Source: Trichomonas tenax
Lineage: Eukaryota > Parabasalia > Trichomonadida > Trichomonadidae
DNA length: 64,000 nucleotides
NCBI GenBank assembly: GCA_023091735.1
Contig: JALKBU010000152.1
Location: forward strand, 1 to 64,000
Direction of reading: 5' to 3'
The notes under the pieces are model-generated. The model saw nothing but the letters and a program-made list of their open reading frames with translations. It was not told where the DNA came from and did not search any database. This document shows, one piece after another, positions 10,101 through 18,050 of the stretch; position 1 is the stretch's first letter, and the number at the start of each line of letters is the position of its first letter. A program made the position numbers and the translations under genes.

Positions 10101-12456
10101 GATCCTCCTTAGCTGCTGGTTTAGAAGCAAATGGATCTTCTTTTGGAGCTGGCTTTGAGGCGAACGGATCCTCAGCCTTCTTTAGAGCAGCAAATGGATC
10201 ATCATCCTTCTTTGATGGCTTAGATGCGAATGGATCAGCAGAGACTGTGATTGAAACACCAACAGCAAATGGATCGTTAGATGGCTTTGATGCAAATGGG
10301 TCCTCCTTCTTCGGAGTGGACTTTGGTGCGCCAAATGGATCGTCATTCTTAGCCTTTGGCGCAGGAGCAGCGAATGGATCATCGGCTGCTGATAAAGGAG
10401 CGGCAAATGGATCGTCGTTCTTCTTTGAAGCTGGCTTTGGTGCAGCGAATGGGTCGTCAGCAGCAGAAGCTGGTGGAGCAAATGGATCTGCAGATAGAGC
10501 TGGAGATTTCTTAGCTGGTGGTGCAGCGAATGGATCAACAGAGCCTTGTGGGAACTTTGATGTGGCAGCAAATGGATCTGCGGATGATGATGACTTCGAA
10601 GTTGGAGCAGCGAATGGATCGAGTGGTTCGGACTTTGGCGCAGACTTTGCAACCGGTACAGCAAATGGATCGACTGTCTTTGGCTGTGAAGCGAATGGAT
10701 CCGATGTTGGAGAGAACGGATCTGCGCCTGGCTTTGGAATTGAGTCTGGTGTCTTGATGGAAAGGATAGCGAATGGATCGTTGGAAAGTGGTGCAGACGG
10801 TGGCATAGCGAATGGATCTCCAGACATTGGTGCTGGCTTTGGCGCGGCGAATGGGTCATCATCCTTCTTCGGCGGCTCAGCAAATGGATCAGCTGGAGTT
10901 GGAGCGAATGGATCTGCAGACTTCGGTTCGTCGAAGTTGTTGACTTCTGGGAATGAGTTCGCAGACTTGACCGGCTGTGCCTTTGTTGTGAGAAGTGCTT
11001 CAACGTTGACTTCATCATCACCGCCCTCGATGTCACCGAATGGATCCATAGCATTGGCAGACAGTGGTCCATCGAAATGCTGTGCGCGCTTCTTCTGCTT
11101 CTTTTGCTTTGGCTCCTGCTCTTTCTGCTTAGCAGCGCGGTTCTTGTATGACTTTCTGGACTCAGCGCCTCCACTGCCGATGGTGACTTCCTGCAAAACC
11201 TTGAGAGGAATTGCTGGAGCGAGTGGATCGACCTTTGCGACGAGATCCATCATCTTCTCTGTGAGCTGGTTCTGCGCCTTCATTTCAATGTCAGAACCAT
11301 TCTCAGATCCATTGCAAAGTTCCTGGAGCGCGCTTTCACCGCAGATCTCCATCTTTCTTGTGATTGCCTCAGCGATTTTCATCTTCTCTTCCTCTGTTGG
11401 AAGATTGATTGCGACGGTCTCCTGGAAGAGCTGTGCGACAGCTGGAACAATCGATTCTGGATGTCTTGCTGTGGCAATGAAAACTCTGCCTTGTTGCTGC
11501 TGAATTCCTTGAATAAACTGTGCAATAGCGTTAGAAAGTGTGTTATTTGGTGTTCCATCTTCATTGTACTGCTGGCACGAGATTGTATCAATGTCATCGA
11601 CAAAAACAATGCATGGAGACTTCTGAGCAGCAGAATTCATGACAGACTTGATGAAATTGACAGCTGTTTCAAGGCGGATTGAAATAATATCGGAACCTTT
11701 CATTCCCAAGAATTCAGCGGATGTTTCGTTTGGAATTGCAGATGCAATGAGTGTCTTGCCGCAGCCTGCTGGTGCAGTGATCAGAACAGACTTTGGTTCT
11801 CTTCTTGTCGCGTAATCAGGTGATAACAAAGGCTTTTCGATCGATGTGCGAACTTTTTGAAGTTGTGCGTCAATACCTCCGATGTCATCGTATGTGATGC
11901 CGTCGAAGCGTGGTTGTGAAGATCTTGTGATTGACTGACTTCTGACTGAAAAAACTTCACTGCTGTTGACAATAACGTGTGCTCCTGCTGGAGAGCATTT
12001 AATTACTTGGAATTCGACAACGCGCTGCATTGTGTATACAGGAAAAACGAAATTCTGATAAACTGGGAAATTCGAGAAATTATATCCTGATTCTTGAATC
12101 AAATCTCCGAAGTTTCCTGATAATCCACTAACAGTATCAGCGATTGGTACAGCTAAAACTATTTCAGCATTCTGCGATTTTATTGGTCTCGAAATTTTGA
12201 CGGTTTCGCCGAGAAAGCTGCCCAAATTGATACTGTGGCAGCGACTGAGTTTGATAACGTTATTTGGCATGTTAGAACCGTGAATAGCGACGAGTGTTTG
12301 ATTATTTGATTTGTTTCTCACGGAAACAATCGAGCCATCGGGAATACCGAGTGACGACATTGCTCCGTTGCTTATATAAGCATTGAGATCGTTGACATCA
12401 TCGACTCTGTCAATGACAAAGTCTTGCGATGCCATTTGCAAAAAGTTTTTGTTCAT
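7162..12456 (-). CDS. CDC48/p97-like N domain plus single AAA domain fused to a giant DPF-repeat tail
   Basis: The protein has 1,764 residues counted from ATG 12456; the open frame starts three codons earlier at TTG. Residues about 15-175 match the p97/CDC48 N domain (VLAVPIADTVSGLSGNFGDL, QRVVEFQVIKCSPAGAHVIV). Residues 185-375 are one AAA module opening YDDIGGIDAQLQKVR, with Walker A APAGCGKT (228-235) and Walker B CIVFVDDID (282-290), where the usual DE is DD. The region that carries the arginine fingers in p97 D1 reads PAVAQLFQETVAINLP, so they are absent, and there is no D2. A Lys-rich linker (about 435-460) leads to a tail from about 468 to the end with about 93 DPF motifs by hand count, mostly DPFA, plus three NPF. 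DPF binds the AP-2 alpha-adaptin appendage and NPF binds EH domains in other eukaryotes. It may be a clathrin-adaptor scaffold with a degenerate AAA head; the function is inference. Confidence 0.85.
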   Translation of the reverse strand: MNKNFLQMASQDFVIDRVDDVNDLNAYISNGAMSSLGIPDGSIVSVRNKSNNQTLVAIHGSNMPNNVIKLSRCHSINLGSFLGETVKISRPIKSQNAEIVLAVPIADTVSGLSGNFGDLIQESGYNFSNFPVYQNFVFPVYTMQRVVEFQVIKCSPAGAHVIVNSSEVFSVRSQSITRSSQPRFDGITYDDIGGIDAQLQKVRTSIEKPLLSPDYATRREPKSVLITAPAGCGKTLIASAIPNETSAEFLGMKGSDIISIRLETAVNFIKSVMNSAAQKSPCIVFVDDIDTISCQQYNEDGTPNNTLSNAIAQFIQGIQQQQGRVFIATARHPESIVPAVAQLFQETVAINLPTEEEKMKIAEAITRKMEICGESALQELCNGSENGSDIEMKAQNQLTEKMMDLVAKVDPLAPAIPLKVLQEVTIGSGGAESRKSYKNRAAKQKEQEPKQKKQKKRAQHFDGPLSANAMDPFGDIEGGDDEVNVEALLTTKAQPVKSANSFPEVNNFDEPKSADPFAPTPADPFAEPPKKDDDPFAAPKPAPMSGDPFAMPPSAPLSNDPFAILSIKTPDSIPKPGADPFSPTSDPFASQPKTVDPFAVPVAKSAPKSEPLDPFAAPTSKSSSSADPFAATSKFPQGSVDPFAAPPAKKSPALSADPFAPPASAADDPFAAPKPASKKNDDPFAAPLSAADDPFAAPAPKAKNDDPFGAPKSTPKKEDPFASKPSNDPFAVGVSITVSADPFASKPSKKDDDPFAALKKAEDPFASKPAPKEDPFASKPAAKEDPFASKQAPKEDPFASKKAEDPFASKQTPKEDPFASKKAEDPFASKPAAKEDPFAAKSAPKEDPFAAKPKKEDPFATTKPKAEDPFAAKPAAKEDPFATTKPKDDPFAKKQDPFAAKPKDDPFAKPKNSDPFATSKSSDPFARKSKDDPFAKKPQSDPFAKPAKDDPFAKPKNSDPFATSKPKAENPFAKPKKDDPFATSKKAKVEDPFKKSPSTEAFGDNKEDPFGSNPNFSTMASDPFGSGVQRNTYDDPFASATKKAGVKTEESPKSNDPFAPKKDLRIPPPKTSPKQKSSDPFASTDNVPAEAASDPFAPKRTPPVSKDPFASGDSKTEGSKLVSDDPFATPQKPVGDPFAVPNDDPFTPHSSNIEDPFGNNPFADSTNDPFAASESTDDPFGGPKSQNNDDDPFAAKPQKEEKPAAKPEDDPFASPAKASPHPSNDSFAAATPKANNDPFAQPAKKNDDPFASSKAAKDPFAAPSNNDDPFSAPQPNLGSNDPFAMPPSAGFGAPASGNDPFAAPASSADPFGAPSKPSSDPFYSTPMKQSEDPFAPPKAEKKKKEKPTDFKSAKAEQPTGEDPFTQEIPASKEDPFKPEPLKNDPDTFTRGKPQLGIMSDLKPSNIPEKKSPQPKDEKSQKSDGYSYSYYTDTVGKPNSSAPSSVDPFAAPPKKPMGMNSEPFPKPSDDPFAAPHAKSTPPPSDDPFAAPPKKTSAPDSADPFASPAAQGDPFAAPPKKSPASSADPFAAPPSDDPFAFSPKKNQPVEDDDPFAQPPKKTPPPSDDPFAAPPKKPLPADDDPFAQPPKKSPKLSDDPFAAPAKPPQQSADPFASAPKPSPAKDPFASPSPDADDPFASPKNSSNPSSTPAKDDPFAPTPKKSSDPFASSAKKSTDPFAAPPKSADPSKEDPFAPPPAKKPSAPQSKDPFDTKVSSNDPFTMSPKNGSADPFANDPFAAPPSSNDPFGTPSNSPFGKPSGGNPFA

Positions 12457-13161
12457 ATCGTTCAATTTTTTTCTTTATCGTTCCAAATATATTTTTTTCT
12501 GTTATTCTAAAATTAGGGCGTTTTTAATCTTCCAAAGAGTTATACATCACGTTTTCATGTTTCTGCTGACTCTTCTTCTTTGATAATTTGGCAAAGATTT
12601 CATTAACTTGTTACTATAGGCTCTCTTTAATATATTTTATTACACTACTTATATGTTATATAATTTTATATTGCAGATCTTCAGTTATTCAACACGTGAG
12701 TTTCAAATCAATGAGTATTTCAAAAAAATTTCACTCGAAGTTTGAGCAATTTTTAAACGTGTTGAGACTCAATGTTTGAATAAATTTCACAGAAGTAACT
12801 GTTGCTAAATTTAGGAATGTTAATTCTGTGAAATCTGAAGGCTCTAAAGCAGTTAATGAGAATGTTGTAACTTTTTTTGAGTGATCATACAAATGTCTGC
12901 TGCTTCATCGTACATTCTAATTATGATCGATTTGAATCTATGTTCCAACATAGGCTAAGTTGAGGGAAAACGCCGTGATACAAAAGGTTCGTATAGTATC
13001 TAAAAAAGTGAAAAATACAATAATTTTCTTCGATGGTGCCATCTCTCGTTTTATTTGATTCATCAACAAACATCAGTTTGAGAATAACTAATCATGTATT
13101 TACTAAATAAACAGAATTTTTAATCACACAATATTATTATAAATATTATATAAAAGAATCA
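12457..13161. other. Intergenic region, no gene seen
   Basis: It lies between the start of the DPF-repeat gene and the end of the GT8-like gene. No TCAYTTT initiator is obvious before ATG 12456; the leader is T/A-rich. Short frames here have random composition. Confidence 0.5.
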
Positions 13162-14355
13162 TTATTCCTCATCCATAAGGCCACCATCCTGTTGATCTCT
13201 TGTAGAGAGAGGAGCATCTGCAATGGCGAACGCTACAAGACTGACTGCTCCGATAACGAGCGATGAATAACGAAGAATCTCCTTGATGATGTTTGTCTCT
13301 TCAAACTCATCGTAGAAATTGTATATCTGGTACTTGTAGACAGGCAAAGGCTTTTGTAACTTCTTTGCAATAAAATCTGCGCCTTCAGAAGACGGTTTTG
13401 CGAGCTGGAAACGAGCCAAATCGATTGTCTGATTCATGTTTTCGTAGACTTGAACAGCAACTTTGATCCAAGCGTCCGAAATAATATCAGATTTGTCATT
13501 TGGGCCATGATCCCATGGCCTTGTACCTGATGTGAATCTGTATGTGATAATTCTTGGATCTGTCTTAAAAATTGGTGCCTTTCTGTTCGTTATTTCGTAT
13601 TGATAGAAACTTGGAATTGTTGTGAAGCGTCCGAAATAAAATTCTTCGATTAAACCATTGTCATATGGTCCAATGTTTTTGTTTTTCTCGCCTCTGAAAG
13701 AATTGAAGATATCTTCAGCGTATTTAACTGGCTGATGAATCCATTTGCAGCCTTTCGTTGTGATGTTGTCTAATGTTGTCTGCGATGGTGTAACGACCAA
13801 GAAATCAAGGTTGCGAACAGCGCCGAGGTGAGAATATCCCCACGTTTGGTAATCGATTGGTGCTGATGGTGTGACGAAAGAAAACGCGATTGAAGGGTCC
13901 TTGGCAACGAGAGCATTAGGTGGGAGATATACGATCTTTGAGTATTGATAGAGACTGAATATTTGAAGTTTAAACCAAATGTGATTATCTCTCACGTCTT
14001 CGAGCTTTGTATCGCAATTCCACTTAATGTACGAGCGACAAATAATGTGCGTCCACGAATCTTTCAGCATTTTGAAGACTGATTCTTCGAATTCCATTTT
14101 TGAAGGAATAAGAAGGACTCTGTCGTATTTTGGACTGAGTGATGCGAGTGTTTGGCCTAAAACGATAACACTTATAAGATAATGGCTCCAGTGATCATCT
14201 CCTGAGTAAATCGAGGCATATGCGTATTTAGATGTTGGATGTGGATCGTCATCTCGTGAGACTTCTTTCTCGCCGACGCCGGGGATGATATCGAATCGAA
14301 TATATTCAGCGGTTTCGGTCCTACTTTGGGAAAGAATTGCAAAATAAGTTAACAT
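13162..14355 (-). CDS. GT8 (glycogenin-like) family protein lacking the DxD motif, C-terminal membrane anchor
   Basis: A 397-residue protein. Residues 43-165 follow the GT8 Rossmann core: YAYASIYSGDDHWSHYLIS, a VLLIP strand, then WFKLQIFSLYQYSKIVYL, which aligns with the glycogenin stretch before its DxD. Where glycogenin has DAD the sequence is PPN (145-147), so the metal/UDP-sugar binding acids are lost. Later features are kept: a DNGLIEEFY segment (like DQGxxNxxF) and RPWDHG (like KPW). Residues about 364-384 are a transmembrane helix before an acidic tail. It is either a pseudo-glycosyltransferase or one using another metal ligand. ATG 14355 is the first in frame. A TTTACATGACA motif lies 86 bases upstream. 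Confidence 0.7.
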   Translation of the reverse strand: MLTYFAILSQSRTETAEYIRFDIIPGVGEKEVSRDDDPHPTSKYAYASIYSGDDHWSHYLISVIVLGQTLASLSPKYDRVLLIPSKMEFEESVFKMLKDSWTHIICRSYIKWNCDTKLEDVRDNHIWFKLQIFSLYQYSKIVYLPPNALVAKDPSIAFSFVTPSAPIDYQTWGYSHLGAVRNLDFLVVTPSQTTLDNITTKGCKWIHQPVKYAEDIFNSFRGEKNKNIGPYDNGLIEEFYFGRFTTIPSFYQYEITNRKAPIFKTDPRIITYRFTSGTRPWDHGPNDKSDIISDAWIKVAVQVYENMNQTIDLARFQLAKPSSEGADFIAKKLQKPLPVYKYQIYNFYDEFEETNIIKEILRYSSLVIGAVSLVAFAIADAPLSTRDQQDGGLMDEE

Positions 14356-14511
14356 TATTTTCTAAATTTTAGTTTACAAAATAATCGTTTCGCATTCTAT
14401 GTTACGTTTTCTGTCAGTTTTACAAGTCAACGAATGGAATTTTACATGACAGAATGTCACTTTTCGAATAAGAATTATAATGTAACAGATATTGTAGTGA
14501 ACTTTATTATG

Positions 14512-14622
14512 GTTGTAATGCTGGCTGTGAGTTGTATGCTTCTTCATGTTTTGAGATGCAAATTATATGAGCCAATATGGAAAAATAATGTCGAACTTCA
14601 TGAAACATCTATTCTTGTATGA
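14512..14622 (+). CDS. Possible 36-residue membrane microprotein
   Basis: Downstream of an initiator-like TCACTTTT (about 14456-14463), ATG 14512 opens a 36-residue frame with a hydrophobic start (MVVMLAVSCMLLHVLRCKLY) and a short polar tail. The longer open frame from 14434 would run through the initiator. It lies between divergent GT8-like and downstream genes and may be chance sequence in the GT8 promoter region. Confidence 0.2.
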   Translation, partial: VVMLAVSCMLLHVLRCKLYEPIWKNNVELHETSILV

Positions 14623-14698
14623 AATTGCATATCAATTATTTCAATAATATATGGCAAACTAAGTGGAAAAATAAACAGTAACAACAAATAACAAGATT

Positions 14699-16744
14699 TT
14701 ATTTTGGTGTGATTCCTGAGAAAGATTCGCCTTTAAATTCTCTCTTAAGCTTGGCAAACTTAATAACTTCTTTATCATTGAGCTTCCATTGTATTTTTTC
14801 ATCATTCCATGCATCAGCAACCTCACTGGCAGAGTTCATCGAAAGAATATTTGCGATTTGTTTGAGTCGCTCAAGTTTGGTTTCAACAAGAATACTTGCG
14901 AAAGACTTAATCAAACTGTTGAACAGCATTGCTCCAGCATGATCAAACTCCTTAGTAAGAATAATTTTCTCGAAGCGCATTGAAATTGCTTCTGTGACTT
15001 TCTCTTTTAGCTTTGCGTAGTTTGATTTGTTGAGTCTTGTCTCGAATACTGAGATATTCTTTTCGAATTTCTCTGAGAAGTATGATTCTAACTCTGTCTT
15101 TCTGAGATAAGTGATCTCCTCTTTAGATTCATTTGTCCAATCTTCTTTAAACACTTCAATAATTTCGTCGATCTTGTTGGAATGCAAATTGATGAAATCA
15201 TTGAAATACTTATTGAGCTGGTTCCTGAGCTGTTCATTGTTCCTTCTGAGCTCATCTAAGCCACTCTTCAAAACAATGAGATCATCTCCAGCAAAGTGTT
15301 TCAAGTTCTTTTCGACAGTTTCAATGAGTTTTGTCAAGTTTGCTTTTGTGACATCAACAGAATTGATATACATTGCAATCTTAGAGATTTCTCTTGATTG
15401 GAGTGTTCTCAACATATTACATAACTTCTCAACAAGTTCTTCAATGGTATTGAAAATTGTAACAGTGTATTTTGCGGATTTTGTGCGAATTGTTCTCTCA
15501 AGAATTTTAAGCATCGAATAGAAGATGACTCCAATTGTTTCTGTGACTGTTTTATCATCTGAAAACTTCGACAAGCTTGAGAGTAAATCGTTTTGAATAA
15601 CATTTTCGAGGAATGATTTAGTGAGGAAGAAATAGTTTGTTAACAAAATTTGAATTGATCTTTCTGCTTCTGTATTCATTGGAAGACCTGTTTGTGTTGA
15701 TGTGAGTTCATGCTTTGATATTTTCTGGCAATAATCCATGAAAACTTTGCTTTGAAGTCCTGGTTTTATCAAAGTTTTAAGATATTTCTGAAAATTGGAA
15801 TATTCATGTGATAAACTTGATATATCATCGCATATTAAGTTCAAATATTCTGGTGATTTGGTTATTTCCTCACTGCACATATCATTATTTGAATCAGAAC
15901 GATAATTCGAGTAAGAATCCAATATTTCTTTCATTCTCTTATCGCCTTGTTTTAAGAGTATTCTAACACATATAGAGAACTGTCCAGAATCATTTATTAT
16001 CTTTGAAAATTCGTTCATTTTGATTGATAATGCATTCAAAAATGAAGCAAATGTTCCAATATGTTTCGCTGAAGTTCTATCTGATGAGTGTGATTTCGGC
16101 ATTTGAACTATTTCCATGTATTTCGGATTTTCTTGTTGCATCACATATGAATATTGATATAAACTGAGTTCTTCGATGCCTTCATATACAGCATCGCAGT
16201 CTTGATAGTATTGCCACGCTTTTTGAATATTCATTGGATCGTGGTTATTTAATGAATCATTTAATAAAGATAAAGTTTGTTTCTTGTAACCTTCGATTTT
16301 CTCGATATCGGATTCAGAAAGAAGCGTCTTTGGTATTTTGACAAGTCTTGATATGTAATTGCAGCTCTGCTCGACTTTTCTTTTTTGAATTGCGGTTTCT
16401 ATTGATCCTAAGCATTCAACAAGATCAGCAAATGTCTGCACATGCTCAGAAGCAGCCTTGCATCGTGAATATGCTTGGTCAATAACGTTAATTCGATATG
16501 AAAGATCTTGTGCGATTGCATAAATCGATGAAATTTGTTTAGATGCTTGAGAAAAAGATGCAGGCATATTAACCAAGAAAGAAAGAGCTCCTTCGAGTTC
16601 AGATTTGAATTGGTTCTCAGAATTTTGTCTTTCTGATTCATTTGCATCGATAAACATCAGCGCCTGTTCTTGCTGCTTCAGGGCATTTAATGACGACTGA
16701 AGTTCTCGCTTTAGATTTTCCAAATTACTTGTTTCTTCAGTCAT
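14699..16744 (-). CDS. COG4: Conserved oligomeric Golgi complex subunit 4 (COG4)
   Basis: A 681-residue protein from ATG 16744 (the frame extends to a TTG at 16747). It is almost entirely helical, with an N-terminal coiled coil (LKRELQSSLNALKQQEQAL) and then the COG4-like block with SYRINVIDQAYSRCKAA, a CLGSIETAIQKRKVEQSCNY segment, RLVKIPKTLL, and DAVYEGIEELSLYQYSYVMQ. These match in order the human COG4 region around its LDLAK/DGVQTAL/YLCLD/LGLHEEGL segments. COG tethers intra-Golgi retrograde vesicles. Length is close to the family (about 750-860). A TTTACATGACA motif (minus-strand TGTCATGTAAA) lies 47-57 bases upstream of the start. VPS28 follows on the same strand upstream. The family call is from pattern memory; similarity is weak in the C-terminal half. 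Confidence 0.6.
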   Translation of the reverse strand: MTEETSNLENLKRELQSSLNALKQQEQALMFIDANESERQNSENQFKSELEGALSFLVNMPASFSQASKQISSIYAIAQDLSYRINVIDQAYSRCKAASEHVQTFADLVECLGSIETAIQKRKVEQSCNYISRLVKIPKTLLSESDIEKIEGYKKQTLSLLNDSLNNHDPMNIQKAWQYYQDCDAVYEGIEELSLYQYSYVMQQENPKYMEIVQMPKSHSSDRTSAKHIGTFASFLNALSIKMNEFSKIINDSGQFSICVRILLKQGDKRMKEILDSYSNYRSDSNNDMCSEEITKSPEYLNLICDDISSLSHEYSNFQKYLKTLIKPGLQSKVFMDYCQKISKHELTSTQTGLPMNTEAERSIQILLTNYFFLTKSFLENVIQNDLLSSLSKFSDDKTVTETIGVIFYSMLKILERTIRTKSAKYTVTIFNTIEELVEKLCNMLRTLQSREISKIAMYINSVDVTKANLTKLIETVEKNLKHFAGDDLIVLKSGLDELRRNNEQLRNQLNKYFNDFINLHSNKIDEIIEVFKEDWTNESKEEITYLRKTELESYFSEKFEKNISVFETRLNKSNYAKLKEKVTEAISMRFEKIILTKEFDHAGAMLFNSLIKSFASILVETKLERLKQIANILSMNSASEVADAWNDEKIQWKLNDKEVIKFAKLKREFKGESFSGITPK

Positions 16745-16924
16745 CAAAATAAAATTTGTTTTGTAAAATCTTTTATTTTGTCATTTATAATTTACATGAC
16801 AAAAATATTTTGATTTTTATCGTTTCCAAAGGTTTTAGATAAGTTTTAGAAACATAACTATCAACGCCTATAGTCAGCAAGTTAAATTATGCAAAAAAAG
16901 TTAATATTTTGAAATCAACATCGT

Positions 16925-17815
16925 TTAGTTTCCGCTCGTAACCAAGCTGAACAGATGTTCAACGTCCTCACAGAATCTAGCTTGTTCATCCGGAGTTAAT
17001 GAATCAGTTCCTTGTTTGGACTGGAATATCTTGTTCCAGTTCTCTAATGTAGCCTTTGCAGTTGACATTGAGCTGTCTGGACATGTACGATTGATGCGAA
17101 TGTGGTATTCCAAGAAAATATTTCTCAGTTGAGAAATTGGAGAAGCAGCAGAGTCCAAAAGCTGGATTCTGAAGGTACCGAGATCGAAAAGATCTGAATC
17201 TTTGGCTTTCTTCTTTGGCCTGAATTCTTCAAGATTGAGAATATAATCGAGAGCAGCATCAGCATCCATTTCGCATGCATCAGCGAAATCTCTGACTTCG
17301 TTTGCACCAAGCTTGGAAGCAGCAAGAGCGTTTCCGAATGCTCTCTTCAAAGATTCCAATTTTGCTTCATAAGCGGACGAATCAACGTTTCCGTTTGAGT
17401 ATTCATCGAGTAAAACCTGGAAAGCCATAATAACGCCGTAAAGAAATTCACATCCGGAGGCATTTGAAGCGGAGAATTTGAATGACAAAGGTTGCTTCGG
17501 CGGTGGAAGGTATGCGCGTGTTGGTCTTGTCGCTGGCGGAATAAATAATCCTGAGTAATTTGTGTTTGCTGGTGGAATAGTTTGCTGTGGAGTGTTCTTT
17601 TGTGGACTTCCTGATTGCATTGGATTTTGCTGATAACCGTACTGGTTTTGGGCGTTAGGATATTGCTGGTACTGCATTGGATTTTGCTGTGGTGGATATC
17701 CGGCGTTTTGCTGCGGCGGATATTGACCGTAAGGTGCCCCCTGTTGGTACTGTGGTGGATAACCCTGATTCGATGGATATCCACCTGGTTGACCATACTG
17801 ATGAGGATTATACAT
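16925..17815 (-). CDS. VPS28: ESCRT-I subunit VPS28 with a Pro/Gln/Gly/Tyr-rich N-terminal extension
   Basis: A 296-residue protein from ATG 17815; the upstream open frame begins at a GTG and is ignored. Residues 1-105 are a low-complexity QQNPMQ/GYPPQ region, unusual for VPS28. Residues about 115-205 match the VPS28 N domain that binds TSG101/Vps23 (a CEFLYGVIMAFQVLLDEY helix, then ANEVRDFADACEMDADAALD, as in IxxFxxKYxMDCPxA). Residues about 215-296 match the C-terminal four-helix domain (LENWNKIFQSKQGTDSLTPD, ending DVEHLFSLV). ESCRT-I sorts ubiquitinated cargo at endosomes. The extension is of the kind seen in TSG101/ALIX-type linkers and may recruit partners directly. The family usually has about 210-240 residues, so the extra length is the N-terminal tail. 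Confidence 0.65.
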   Translation of the reverse strand: MYNPHQYGQPGGYPSNQGYPPQYQQGAPYGQYPPQQNAGYPPQQNPMQYQQYPNAQNQYGYQQNPMQSGSPQKNTPQQTIPPANTNYSGLFIPPATRPTRAYLPPPKQPLSFKFSASNASGCEFLYGVIMAFQVLLDEYSNGNVDSSAYEAKLESLKRAFGNALAASKLGANEVRDFADACEMDADAALDYILNLEEFRPKKKAKDSDLFDLGTFRIQLLDSAASPISQLRNIFLEYHIRINRTCPDSSMSTAKATLENWNKIFQSKQGTDSLTPDEQARFCEDVEHLFSLVTSGN

Positions 17816-18050
17816 GAATTTTATATTAATTTTCCCATTATTATTTCTCACACCCTAAATATAATGTCAGACCCTGATTTTCAATATCCCCTTCATAATC
17901 GTGAAAACCACTAAATAAAATTGAATGGGGGTTAAATACCCTATTTATATATTTTTAGAACCTTATTGTATTATCCCCTGTTTAACAATTTATACCACTA
18001 AATAATTTGAAGAATACCCCTGTTTAAAATATCAACTCCCCCTTTTTATA

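Noticed and set aside
7162..11060. CRISPR-like or satellite array, because GAATGGATC recurs at short intervals
   Set aside because: The recurrences are in frame codons for DPF(A) with irregular spacing inside one protein gene.
8750..11503. A 917-codon open frame antisense to the DPF-repeat gene, rich in ANGSS
   Set aside because: It is the mirror of the DPFA codons (GGATCATTC-type repeats) and has no domain; the minus-strand frame has the AAA head and natural codons.
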